Under the pieces are notes generated by a model. That model saw nothing but the letters and a program-made list of their open reading frames with translations, made no database searches and was not told the origin of the DNA. A DNA stretch of 64,000 nt from Plantago ovata (Eukaryota; Streptophyta; Magnoliopsida; Lamiales; Plantaginaceae). Shown here in pieces: positions 52,840 through 64,000 of the stretch. The number at the start of each line of letters is the position of its first letter. Position 1 is the first letter of the stretch. The stretch lies in NCBI GenBank assembly GCA_028274465.1, contig CM051457.1:59071550-59135549 (forward strand). Direction: 5' to 3'. Position numbers and translations under genes: made by a program.

Positions 52840-55466
52840 ACTTCATCCTGTTATGAAAAGTCGACACCACCGCCTTGAATTGAGACAACGCCGGTCTTCC
52901 CAATACCACGAAATAGTCAAAAGGCATGTCGACCACTACGAAGGGAACATTCTTGGTGATTATCTGGGGGTTTTTCCCCATTGATACCTGCAAGGTCAGG
53001 CTCCCCATCAGAATGATCGGTTGTCCTCCGAAGCCGACGAGTGCGCTTGCAACTTCTCTGATCCTTTCTTTGCGGGGATTTACTCCCATTCTTTTCAAAG
53101 TTCCAGTGAATATTAGGTTGGCGGAACTCCCCGTATCCACTAGAACTCGTCCGATGGTGAACTTCGCAATGTCAAGAGCAACAACCAAAGGAACACAAGG
53201 GTCATGAATACCTCCCATTCCAGCACTTCTCAGTGGTATCTCACTATCGTCAAAAGATATGATCTTTGATCCTGGGGAAGCGACTTCCCCGTACTTCGAT
53301 TTGTACTCTAGAAGGTCCCTAGCCATTTTGTCCCTCGCACTTCTTGAGTCTCCTCCGACCGGTCCTCCCGCTATGGTGAGGGCAAAAATTCTGCCATTCA
53401 CCGACAAGTTCTCAAAGTCTTGGTCATGATCTTCTTGATCTTTCCATCCTCCTTGGGTGGGAGTTGGAGGAGGTACCGAAGCCTCACCTCTTTTTGCCTC
53501 TGTCCTCTCATGCCTCGACGGTTCATCTTTTGCAACATAGTTTTCAAGCTGTCCTCTGCGAACTAAGGTCTCAATTTCGGTTTTTAGAGTGAAACACTCT
53601 TCCGTTGTGTGACCCTTTCCTTTGTGGAACTTGCAAAATTTATCAGAGTTCTTATTTCTCCTTGTCTCTTGGATGGGAGGAGGCCATTCAATATCAATAT
53701 TCCTTGTCATAATAGTATGCAAGATGTCGGATCTTGGCCTATTAAGATCAGTATATTTTTCATACCTTGTAGGTGGTCCTCCTCTCGGGGGAGTTTTCTG
53801 ATCCCTGAATTCACTCCTCTGGATACTCCCTTTGAGTAAGTTGTGCCTTTGCTCCGGTTTCTTTCCCTTAGAGTGATTGTGATTCTGAGCTTGTTTCTGA
53901 TTGTCTCTTTCTATTTTCTGGTGATCTTTTTCCTTTTCTCTAGAAGAGTTCGCTCTTACTTGGACCGTCTTCTGAAATTCTTCAGCCCTCAAAAAGGCCT
54001 GGCAAAATTGTTCGAGCTCTTTGTAATTCTCTATTCGAGAATATGAAATTTGTTTTCTGAACTCCTCGTTGGAAGTATTTCCATAAAGGTATTCCTTTCT
54101 CTCTTTTATGGTGTGATCTTCTACCTTACAACATGCCTCATGGAATCTGTCCAAAAAGGTTCTTAAGTCTTCTTTGGGATTCTGTACTATCTCCGCCAAG
54201 TACTTTGCTCCTCTCCTCCTTCTAATTGCCTTCTCGAATCTTTTGGTGAATTCCTAGCTGAGTTGTTTGTAGTTCTTGATGGACCCATTCTCCAAACCTG
54301 TCCACCACACCATTGCATCTCCCGAAAGAGTAGCGGGGAAAATTAACGCTTTGGTTTTGGAATCATGCCCATATGCATCCATTTTGGTTCCAAATTTAAT
54401 CAGGTAATTGGTGGGGCAAGTAGTTCCATCATAGGTATCCAGAGAGGGGAATCCTCTTTCGGTATTGACTCGATGGTTCCGGATTTCTTCACATAAGGCA
54501 CTAGGCTCTTGGTCTATCTCTTGCTCTTTCTCTTTCACAGATGCTCTCAAAGCCTCTATTCGTGCCTTTAGTTCAGCTTCTTGAGCCCTCATTTCTCCCA
54601 AAGTGAGTGCCGCTGTTGGCGGCGGATCGCTCCCTACTAGTGGAGTAGGGAGTACCACTGGACCACCAACTTGGTTCTCCACTCGAGTTTCAGGCAAGGT
54701 TTGTATGACCATTTGGTTCAAAGGAATCACTTGGTTTGAGTTACCATCTGAGTTTGTGGTAACATCTGGGTTTGTGCCACCACTTGAGTTTGAACCACTT
54801 GAGTTTGAGGGATATTTTCATTTACTTGGGCTTGTGATGCTCTGACCCTCCGGCCTATTATCTCTCTCAAATCATCTGGAGCTCCTTGGGGACCCAGTCG
54901 TGACTGGACACGAGGAGGTCCGACTCGATCCTGTATCGGCCGAGAGTTAGCTCGAGATTGTGCTCCATCCTCTCTAGGTTGCACTCCCTGATTGGCTCTT
55001 CCTTGTGCTTGTTGCTGGACTACTTGGTGTTGTATTCTTGCAACATCATCCGGTGCAAAGCAACCTTGTATCGTTAGGAGGAGTAACCCGAATTGTTCCT
55101 CTACCATCCCATACTCTCTTGGTCTCACAACTTGTCCATTTGGCAAGGTGAACTGTAGTGCGGCTGGCTCTTGAGGGACAACGGGTTGTGGTGCTGGTGC
55201 TACGGGGGCGAGTGGTCCTGGTTGTGAAGGCACTCGAAGAGCTCCAAACCCACTCCCAGCTGGGATTGCATTTGGGTCATTGTAACACTTGCACTTGCTC
55301 CATCTATCATATCCATATCAACATTATCATTTCTATGTGTCCTTGCAGCTGCGGTTCCTCTTCCTCCTCCCCTTCCCCTTCCTCCTAACGGGGGACGGCA
55401 CCGAGGACGGGTAGGTTGAGGGTTTCTCGCTGCTTGAGCGATTCTAGTACTCTTCCTATTAACCAT
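52840..55466 (-). pseudogene. gag-pro: Tat-type gag-protease, inverted relative to its element
   Basis: ATG 55466 starts gag. It continues through overlapping frames (55466-55200, 55233-54727, 54730-54254, 54199 down), so several frameshifts and a stop near 54254 interrupt it. Visible parts: a Gln/Pro-rich N-terminus, a gag domain (TLSGDAMVWWTGLENGSI), an Arg/Lys-rich stretch, a CX2HX4HX4C knuckle (CKFHKGKGHTTEEC) typical of Tat gag, and an aspartic protease (VDTGSSANLI, Asp-Thr-Gly about 53137-53129). Protease ends in MKFPT next to the PBS, and gag starts beside the RT, the reverse of the normal order. About 150 bp of leader precedes the ATG (55467-55620). Confidence 0.85.
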
Positions 55467-55624
55467 CTTTTAGGACTTTTGCTGGTAGGACAAAGGGTAA
55501 CCTTTTGTTCCTAGATAGGAAATATTCAAGAAGCTTGGGCATGCTATAGCCTCTTAGAAAAGGCTGTCTCAAGTCCCCACACAAGAAGAGAAGATGCAAC
55601 AGGGACTGGCCAACCTATGGATAC

Positions 55625-58600
55625 TTTCTTTTCAGTACGTCACTCGGAAAGAAAATCCAAGAAGCCAAGCCCCATTCAAAGAAGAAGAAAAGCCTTGCAA
55701 ACGAAAGCAAAAGAACAGTTGATATGTGAAGTTAAAGAACTTGAGGACTACAAAGTCATACCTACAATCTCTCCAACTTCGAAAAAGAAGAAATTCTTTG
55801 AAGAAAATAAGATAGAAGCGAAAGAGACTCTGAAAGAAATCCAAGTGGTAGAAGGAAGTACCGAAAAGCTTACTAAGATTGGGACAGAAATGACCTTGGA
55901 GGTTGAGATGAAACTTATTGAGTGTCTCAAGAGGAACAATGATATCTTTGCGTGGAGTACTGAAGATCTCAAAGGAATTGATCCCAGGATTGCAGTTCAC
56001 TGTCTGAACGTTGATCCGTCCATCACTCATATTCGAGAAAAGCGAAGAGACTTCAGTGTAGAGGACAATGCCATCATTGAGGCAGAAGTACAAAGATTGC
56101 TTAAGGCCGGTCATATCAGATAAGTAAGATACTCTGATTGGGTCTGCAATGTAGTCCTTGTGGAGAAAGGACCTTGCAAATGGAGGATGTGCAACAATTT
56201 CACAAACTCAACAAGTATTGCCCGAAGGATCCTTACCCACTTCCACGGATCGACCAGTTGGTTGATTCCACCGCAGGATGCGCTCTATTTAGTTTCATGG
56301 ATGCATACCAGGGGTTCTACCAAGTAAAAATGGCCAAAGAAGATGTTCCAAAAACAGCCTTTTTTGCAAATGAAAATGTGTATTGCTTCAATGTGATGCC
56401 TTTTGGCCTAAAAAATGCTGGAGCAACCTACCAAAGGTTGTTTAATAAAATGTTCAAAGAAGAGCTTGGAAAGACAATGGAGGTATACGTTGATGACATG
56501 CTGGTAGAAAGCAAGACAGAGGATCAACACATTGCTCATTTGGACAGATGTTTCTCCATCTTGAGGAAGTACGGAATGAAGTTGAACCCCGCCAAATGCA
56601 CATTTGGAGTCAAAGGAGGAAAGTTCTTGGGTTACATGGTAATTGAGAGAGGCATTGAGGCAAATCTGGAAAAAATCAAAGCTATTCTTGAGCTCCCGCA
56701 ACCTAAGACACTAAATGAAGTCCAAAAGTTGGTAGGAAAATCAATTTCCTTGAGTCGATTCATTTCGAGGTCATCTGAAAAGAATCTCCCCTTCTTCAAA
56801 GTGCTGAGGACAGTAATCAATTTGAATGGACTAAGGAATGTGAGGAAGCATTTGAGAAGCTCAAAGAATACTTGATGACGCCACCTCTGCTTTCCAAACC
56901 GCAAGATGGTGAATCCTTATATCTCTACTTAGCAGCGGTTCCAGAAGCCATCAGCTCCGTGCTAGTGAGGATTCAAGGAAATGATCACTTGCCAATTTAC
57001 TATTTGAGTAAGGCGTTGAGTGGAGCTGAGACTCGTTACTTTGATATCGAAAGGTTAGCTTTTACCTTAGTTTATACAGCAAGAAGACTTAAGCCATATT
57101 TTGGATCTCACGAGTTGGTTGTACTCACTAGTCAGCCACTCAAACAAGTCTTGGGAAAGCCAGAGTTGTCAGGAAGACTAGCTAGGTGGGCGATCGAGCG
57201 CAGTGAATTTGAAATTGACTATCAGGATCCGTCAGCCAAGAAAGCTCAAGTTATAGCAGACTTCTTAGTCGAATATCCAAGGAAAGAACCAATGGAGGAA
57301 GATCCCAAGGGATCAGCAAGAGCAAACATATTGGTAATAGAGGACCAAGACTCATTGGTTAGTCAGCGTTTCAAAGACTTAGAGTTGGCCCTAAAAGCCT
57401 TGCAAGAGGCAACAGGAAGAACACCAGAGGAAAACGGCGAAGAAAACGTTCTTCAGAGACCGGGAAAGGCACAAAGGAGAGAAGAACCAGATTCAATGAA
57501 GATGATCCTACATGCTGAGGAAGTTCTAAAGGAAAAGGAGACCGTCTCTCCAACACCAAAGAAACCATCCGACCAAGAAGAGGTCTGAGTGTTAGAAGTA
57601 GATGGATCATCCTCAGGAACAAATGGGGGGATAGGAATTTATATCCGAAGTCCTGGAGAAGCTGAACTTGAGTATGCGGTCACTTTGGGATTTAGTGTCT
57701 CTAACAATGAGGCCGAGTATGAAGCCATTCTCATAGGACTCCGCATGGCGAAGGCTCTTCGAGTGAAAAAGATCAAAATCTTTACTGATTCTCAGTTAGC
57801 GGAAAAGCAAATTTCTGGAAAATGGAGCACAAAGAAGGATGCACTATCCAGCTATAAGTCTAAAATCCAAGAGGAGATGGCTCTGTTCGAAAAATGTGAG
57901 ATGAAAAATTTGCAAGGGACCTCAATGGAAGGGCAAATGCCTTGTCAAAATATGCATCTGCCTCAGGAGGAATAGACACAAGAAACGTTATTTTGATGAG
58001 AATCGAAAGTTCATCCGTCATGAACCAAGGACTCAAAACCCTTCCAATCTTTTCAATCTCAACAACTCCTGGAACAAGTTGGATGCACCCATTGACAGAT
58101 TATGTCTTGAAGGGAAGCCTCCCGCAAGATCGGGTCGAAGCGAAGAGACTCAAAGCCAGATCATTGAAATAAATTATCCAAGGAGACTACCCTATATAAG
58201 TGGTCCTTCAAAGGGGCATAGTTGAGATGTGCTAATGAGGAAGAAGCAAAGGCAATCTTGGATGAAGTACACAAAGGGAGTTGCGGAAACCATTCAGGAG
58301 GAAGAGCATTGGGCCAGAAAATATACCGCCAAGGATACTATTGGCCAACCTTGAGAGAGGATGCAACATCCTATGTAAAGATGTGTGAAGATTGTCAATA
58401 TATCGCTAGGACTTCTCATGCTCCAGCAAGGCCACTCATCCCAACTACAATTACTTGTCCTTTTGATCAGTGGGGAATTGACATAGTGGGACCTTTTCCG
58501 AAAGGATCGGGGCAGAAGAAATTCATAATAGTGGCTGTGGAATATTTTAGCAAATGGGCAGAAGTTGAAGCAGTAGCAACAATCTCTGAGAACAAATTCA

Positions 58601-59307
58601 TGGACTTCATATGGAGAAATATTGTTTGCCACTTCGGGCTACCGAGGATCTTGATCTCTGATAATAGCGCACAATTTTCAGGAGCCAACTTCAAACCGTG
58701 GTGTGAAACCATGAAGATTGAGAGAAGATTCACTTCAGTAGGCTACCCACAAGCCAATCGACAAACCGAGGCTGTCAATAAGACACTCGTTGATCTCTTA
58801 AAGAGAAGGTTCGAGGCATGCAAGGGAGATTGGGTGGATGAATTAGATGGAGTCCTATGGGCCTATAGAACCACTTCAAAAGTTGCTACAAGGGAGACCC
58901 CTTTTTCGCTAGTATATGGCTTTGAGGCCGTGATACCAGCTGAGATCGCTGTGGAAACTTTAAGGATCCAAGGATATGAGCCAGAGAATAACCATGATGC
59001 AAGGGTGTATGATCTTGAGATGTTGGAAGAATCAAGAAATACAACTTTAGAAAATATTCTCCGATATCAAGCTATCATTGCAAAAGCATATAACAAGCAT
59101 GTGAGGAACAAGGAGTTCCAGGTAGGTGATTTGATTCTGAGGAAGGCACATATCTTGGAGAACATGGGGAAGGTTCATCGCAAGTGGGAAGGACCATACA
59201 AGATAGTAAAGGCTTACTCCAATGGAAGCTACCGTCTCAAGGACATGGAGGGGAAAGACTTGAAGAACACCTGGAATGCAACCAACATGCAGAAGTTTTA
59301 TGCTTGA
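55625..59307 (+). pseudogene. pol: Tat-type pol: RT, RNase H, archaeal-type RNase H, integrase
   Basis: The RT N-terminus is open to TAA 56121-56123. The RT core (MDAYQGFYQVKM, YVDD 56486-56497) is in another frame after a shift near 56200. Shifts near 56740-56870 lead to a classical RNase H (57000-57270). TGA 57586-57588 precedes a second, archaeal-type RNase H (VDGSSSG, NNEAEYEA, TDSQLA), the Tat hallmark. After shifts near 57920 and 58190 comes integrase, with HX3H and CX2C zinc ligands and core residues in WGIDIVGPF, LISDNSAQF and RQTEAVNKT. The stop is at 59307. Many lesions; no full product possible. Confidence 0.88.
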
Positions 59308-59533
59308 AGAGATGTTATGGCCAAGAATCAAGAACTTAGAAGGAAGGCACCACTTTTACTGCTTTGATTCACTTTTGTTTTGTTTAAAGACTTTTATCTT
59401 GTTTGTAATTGGCTATAAAGCCCGTTGTCGCAGTTGTATTTGAATTTCTGTCAAATCGATACAATGAAGCTTGCTAAGATTTCTTTTAGGTTTTCAAAAG
59501 TCTCGCATAATTTCTTTTTGATTAATCTTGTAA
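59308..59533 (+). other. Tat 3' untranslated region before the repeats
   Basis: AT-rich, no credible gene. Leads from the integrase stop to the first 474-bp repeat. Confidence 0.6.
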
Positions 59534-60300
59534 GACTCGACCAACTACTAAGGTTTAGGAGGGTTAAAAGATTAGGAAAAGGAGAGAACACCAACAAAGG
59601 AAGAATAGTGAGCAGAAAGCCGGAAGAAAGCAAAGCCTGAATCAACAGAACTCGAGTTCAAGGGTTCAAAGTCGAGAAAAAGTCAAAAAATCGAATGTTC
59701 TCAACTTTTTATTCCAAGAAACAAACATCTCGGAAGTCCGAAAAGATACCCAAAGTTTGTTCTCGGACCAAGACAGTCCGAGTACAAAATTTTTTTGGCG
59801 ATTTACATGCTCAAGAAAAAGAGCACGTGGCTCGTCCGATACAACTATTTCCGAGAAAAAGTTCCTAAAAAAGCGAGTTACTAACACTTGTAAACATTTC
59901 AAATTTACAAAGTGAACTTGTAACCGTTCCGAGATATAATTTCCTCGGAACAGCGTTTTGAGAATAAAGTCACTAACTTGTAAAATTTCAAATTTACAAG
60001 ACCACGTGACTCGACCAACTACTAAGGTTTAGGAGGGTTAAAAGATCAGGAAAAGGAGAGAACACCAACAAAGGAAGAATAGTGAGCAGAAAGTCAGAAG
60101 AAAGCATAGCCTGAATCAACAAAACTCGAGTTCAAGGGTTCAAAGTCGAGAAAAAATCAAAAAATTGAATGTTCTCAACTTTTTATTCCAAGAAACAAAC
60201 ATCTCGAAAGTCCGGACAGATACCAAAAGTTGTTCTCGGACCAAGACAGTCCGAGTACAAATTTTTTTTGGCGATTTACATGCTCAATAAAAGACCACGT
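59534..60300 (+). repeat. 474-bp tandem repeat in Tat 3' region
   Basis: Unit 1 is 59534-60007. Unit 2 starts at 60008 with the same GACTCGACCAACTACTAAGG and is cut at 60300 by an inserted LTR. The units are close in sequence by eye. Tat elements are known to carry variable tandem repeats between integrase and the 3' LTR, which can seed satellite DNA. Confidence 0.85.
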
Positions 60301-61255
60301 TGATGCAACGGAGTTCGTCAGACTCAGTTACAAGCAAATAAATTTGTTATTTAGCCAAAGGCAATTCACGACTACAACGAAAACCGTAGTGTAGCAGTAT
60401 AATGACCTCGAGTGTCGTTCTCTAAGGACTATAACTAGCTTTATCAAATCTAATTTAGAATATAAAAACAGCAGACGGTATAGCAAAGGTTTTTCTAACA
60501 GATAATGGAGATTGGTGATAGTATGATCCTTCAAAGCAAAACGGTTTAATAATCATGCGTAAATTCCTCAGTCTTGCATGGAGATCTTTGATCAATCAAT
60601 TGTCCTGTTGGAATTATCACACACTACGAAGATATAGATACTGACAAGTCAAACACTATTGTCCAATTGTGTTCCGTAATTATTCAACACTACGAAGATA
60701 TAGATATGCATAGGTCGACAAGGGTCCAATTGTGCATAATAATTAATCAACATACGAAGATACAGGTTGCGCCTGATCAACGAAATAAAGCAATGACACG
60801 GAGTATAATGCGCGATATAGCCATTAGCATGACTATCAACCATTCGCTAAGAATTCACATACTACCACCAACGATAAGTTTAGCTACTCATAGTTGTCAT
60901 GCAATCAACAGAAATCATAGAAGAAAACATGTTGAAAGATATATAAAAATAAGTAGAATAAACTGTAAGATACAATGTTACCGAAGGTTGTCAGTCTCCG
61001 AAGAATCGCGATCTTACAAGCTCCAAACTGCTATGAAAAAATGTCTCCTAAGCTACGAACCCCCAGAACAGGCTCTGGGAAGTTCCTACCTAAAACTACA
61101 GAGAAAGGTGAGAGAATAGGTCTGGAAAAGTATGAATTTCGGAGAAAAACTGAGCAACTATATATAGGCCTCGAATTTGTGTGGGGCGAAGGGCCCCACA
61201 CACCGGGCGATTCGCCTAGTGTGGGGCGATTCGCCCCACGTCCCGGGCGATTCGC
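60301..61255 (-). mobile_element. Athila-like LTR fragment, minus strand
   Basis: The 3' part of an LTR (terminus TGATGCAACGG on plus, mutated from TGATGAACCGG), inserted in the Tat repeat at candidate target CACGT (60296-60300). CTATATATA lies at 61158-61166, followed by palindromes. It breaks at 61255 inside unit 1 (CCCGGGCGATTCGC), where a plus-strand LTR begins. Confidence 0.86.
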
Positions 61256-62526
61256 TGATGAATGTGTATTTTACACTTTCATTCGAGTCTTTTTCACCTA
61301 TTTTAGCTATCCTCTATGTTAATTTAGCTATAGTTTAGTACATTTTATTAGAATAGTGTCACGTTTCCCTTTAGATTTTATTTTACAGGTTTTGGTTGAA
61401 ATTCGAGGATTTCCGGGCAATTATATTGAAGTTGACAAGGAATTGGTGTTCCAGAAGCCTATTTGGAGTATCTGAAGGTTTCCGGATAGGATTTGAAGTC
61501 TAGGGGCCGAATCTGGAGGTTAGAAGGCTACTAGAAGTCAGAAACCGAGTCCGAAAAGGTGAAGAAATCCAAAAACGCGTCGAAAACGCGGAATTCCGCG
61601 AGAAAGACACGGGGGCGAACAGCCGCGTGCTGGGGCGAACCGCCCCGTAGTTTTCGGGGCCTATATATAGTGCTCAGTTTTTCTCCGAAAATAATATCTT
61701 TCCATACCTTCTCTCTCACCTCTCTCTATAGTTTTAGGTAGGAACTTCCCGGGGCCTGTCCTGGGAGTTCCGTAGCTTAGGGGATACTTTTTCATAGCAG
61801 TTTGGAGCTCGTAGGATCGCAATCATCCGGAGATTGACAACCTTCGGTAACTTTGTATCTTACTGTTTTATTCTACTTATTTTATATTCTTTCAACATGT
61901 TTTCTTCTATGATATCTGTTGATTGCATGCCTATTATGAGTAGATAAACTTATCGTTGGTGGTAGTATGTGAATTCTTAGCGAAGGGAAGATAATCATGC
62001 TAATGGCTATATCGCGCATTATACTCCGTGTCATTGCTTTATTTCGTTGATCAGTTGTAACCAAAATGCTCGTATGTTGTATTAATTATTATGCACAATC
62101 GGACACTTGTCGACCATCAGACCAATTATCTTCGTAGTGTTGAGTAATTACGGAACACATTAGGACAATCGTGATTGACTTGTCAGACCAATTATCTTCG
62201 TAGTGCTTAATATTTGCAACAGGACACTAGATTGATTCAAAGATCTCTATGCAAGACCGAGGAATTTATGCATGATTATCGACCCGTTATGTTAAGAAGG
62301 ACCATACTATCACCAATCTCCATTATCTGCTAGAAACCCCTCTGCTATCTGTTTGCTGTTTTTATATTCTAAATTAGACTTGATAAAGCTATTTATAGTC
62401 CTGAGAGAACGACATTCGAGTCATTCTACTGCTACACTATGGTTTTCGTTGTAGTTGTGGATTGCCTTTGGCTAAATAACAAATTTATTTGATAACTTGA
62501 ATCCGACAAATTCTGGTTCACCAAAT

Positions 62527-62544
62527 TGGCGCCGCTGCCGGGGA
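62527..62544 (+). promoter_or_regulatory. Primer binding site, tRNA-Asp type, one mismatch
   Basis: TGGCGCCGCTGCCGGGGA has C for T at position 9 relative to the tRNA-Asp complement, 3 bp after the LTR. Confidence 0.82.
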
Positions 62545-62692
62545 CTATACTCCCTTTTTCTGTTTAATTTGTTTATATTTACAGCTTTAGATTCGTAATT
62601 CTATTAGTTTTAGTTTTCCTTTTTAATCTCTCTCTGATACTGCTTTCCTAGTCTGTTTCTAATCTCCTTTCCTAGTCTGTTACAGATAGTGT

Positions 62693-64000
62693 ATGCCGCA
62701 TACACGTTCTGCAGGTACACCGCTTGCTAATTCAATTGCTGAGATCGACAGAGTCTACCACCAAAGAAGGCGACTACTTGAGAGGCGCGCACTAGAGGAA
62801 ATAGAGGAAATCGATTTCTCTGAATCTCTACTTAGTCTCTTCAAGGAAATCGACGGAATGGCAGAAGCTAGACCACTGAAGGCATGGGTTCAACCCACCA
62901 AGGATCGAATGAGGGGACCGACGATTGTTCTTTCGTCTGCAACCCAAGATCTGGAGATCAAGAACCACGCATTCCAACAACTTCTGAGGTTCTATGGCTT
63001 ATCAAGGGAAGATGTGATGGGGTACTTGCACGATATCGATGATTTCGTCAACCAACTCCCACGACCCGGAGCTGACATAACAACGGATGAGTTGAGGATG
63101 AAGGTTTTTGCTATGGGACTTGGCGACAAAGCCAAGTCATGGCTGAGTTCTCTACCAGCCGGCTCGCTGGACACTTGGGAAAAGGTTTTTTCAGCTTTCA
63201 TGGAGAAATACTTCCCTCACACCTTGACTACCGCGCTAAAGGCGCAAATCACTGGATTCAGACAGGACTATGATGAGACGATCTACACCGCGTTTGAGAG
63301 ATTCCAAGATCTCACGAACAAGTGACCTCACCATGGTTTTGAACTTTCCGACCTAGTCCAACACTTCTACAATGGACTAACCTTCGAGAACCAACAAGTG
63401 GTGGATTTCCAATGCCGAGGCAATATTTGAGAGGAAACCGCAGAAGCCGTCTGGGCAGTTTTCGAAAGGCTTGCTAAGGGTTCGCAGTTCAAGGACCCAA
63501 GGGCAATGGTTAGGAGACGTGGACCTGAAGCTCCACCGACTGAAGAAGCCCCTATGTATAGGGGGAATGGGGATCAATTCGAGTGCTTTATCAACGAATT
63601 GAAGCAAGTCCTCATGAGCGCCACCAGAACAACTGTTTCGAACGAAGTATGCCGAATATGCAAGAACTATGGGCATGGGGCTCATATGTGTAGATCGGAG
63701 CTGGCATACGATGATGGCAACTGGGCTCGAGGAGGCGAAGAAGAAGCCTTTGCTACAGAGTTTGGTACTCAAGAAGTTAGCTACGGACAAGACGGTAGGA
63801 ATCCTCGAGGTGGAGTTTGGAGAAGAGGATACCGTAACAATCAAGGATATGCACCGGCTAACCAAACTTATGGACCTAACCAAGACCGTAGTAGGATAAA
63901 CTATGGTAATGACCACTGCGAAAACCCCGCTCCGAAAGAGCCACCGAAGTCGAAGTCGTCTCAACTGATGGAGAACTTGCAGAAGATGGTTGATCACACA
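62693..64000 (+). pseudogene. gag: Athila-like gag, two in-frame stops, incomplete
   Basis: ATG 62693 starts the same gag as 11502. TGA at 63323-63325 (Cys in other copies) and TGA at 63428-63430 (Trp in others) interrupt one otherwise continuous frame that stays open to the window end. The CCHC knuckle (CRICKNYGHGAHMC) is intact near 63650-63700. At about 63770 it keeps the CAA codon that is mutated to TAA in the copy at 12579. Protease would lie beyond 64000. Confidence 0.87.

Larger units (their letters stand above)
51959..60300 (+). mobile_element. Tat-type Ty3/gypsy element with inverted gag-pro block
   Basis: 5' LTR 51964-52819 and PBS 52822-52839 are plus strand. gag-protease (52840-55466) is minus strand. 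RT, RNase H, archaeal-type RNase H and integrase (55625-59307) are plus strand. A 3' region with 474-bp tandem repeats (59534-60300) follows. The element interrupts the SIRE-like copy at candidate target GTTAA (51959-51963). The 3' LTR is not reached, because another LTR is inserted at 60301. Tat assignment rests on the dual RNase H, the gag knuckle form and the 3' repeats. Confidence 0.82.
61256..64000 (+). mobile_element. Athila-like type B element, cut by window edge
   Basis: LTR 61256-62523 (1268 bp, longer subtype, terminus decayed to GTTCACCA), PBS 62527-62544 and gag from 62693. It is inserted in the palindrome array of the minus LTR, with candidate target TTCGC at 61251-61255. Its own palindromes (61600-61650) are decayed. 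TATATATAG lies at 61662-61670. The rest lies beyond 64000. Confidence 0.87.

Overview
This window is a nest of plant LTR retrotransposons. No intact host gene is visible. The organism is a flowering plant, probably a dicot with a large repeat-rich genome, but I cannot name the species. The evidence is tRNA-Asp and tRNA-iMet type primer binding sites, Athila-like gag and protease, Tat-type pol with two RNase H domains, Copia and SIRE-like remnants, and AT-rich non-coding DNA.

Dominant family: an Athila-like Ty3/gypsy group with ~1.2-1.3 kb LTRs running TGATGAAC...GTTCATCA. Each complete LTR has a TATATATAG box preceded by a block of short back-to-back GC-rich palindromes with core GGCGANTCGCC. 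The PBS matches the 3' end of plant tRNA-Asp. No copy here carries RT or integrase, so all are non-autonomous. Two internal types share the same LTR, PBS, 3' region and PPT. Type A has one gag-like ORF (best at 17578-18903). Type B has gag plus protease, a hairpin-rich leader with a probable intron, and an env-position ORF (complete minus-strand copy 29806-38410, TSD TGTTG).

Layout. 1-9153: tandem array of type A copies (internal, LTR, internal, LTR, truncated internal, LTR). 9154-10155: Copia integrase fragment. 10156-14796: 5' part of a type B element. 14797-16001: LINE-like 3' tail. 16002-22714: type A element with a chimeric 3' LTR. 22715-23134: inverted LTR fragment. 23135-39349: minus-strand Copia element (5' LTR, PBS, long repeat-filled leader, gag, protease) carrying a solo LTR (26178-27588) and the intact type B element. 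39350-47140: plus-strand SIRE-like 3' half carrying a truncated type B copy (39572-44260). 47141-47555: small RPA1-like gene fragment. 47556-51963: minus-strand SIRE-like 3' half. 51964-60300: Tat-type element with gag-pro inverted relative to LTR and pol. 60301-61255: minus LTR fragment. 61256-64000: plus-strand type B element running off the window.

The coding modules are mostly broken by stops and frameshifts. The main signals beyond TE annotation are: (1) arrays of perfect short palindromes next to the TATA box that keep their architecture, but not their sequence, across element families, and recur in the leader and gag of the same family; (2) a Copia element split into two halves in opposite orientation, still marked by one shared 5-bp target duplication; (3) a Tat element with an internally inverted gag-pro block; (4) an LTR element lacking its 3' end yet flanked by a perfect target duplication. 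All identities and similarities were judged by eye, without alignment or database search.
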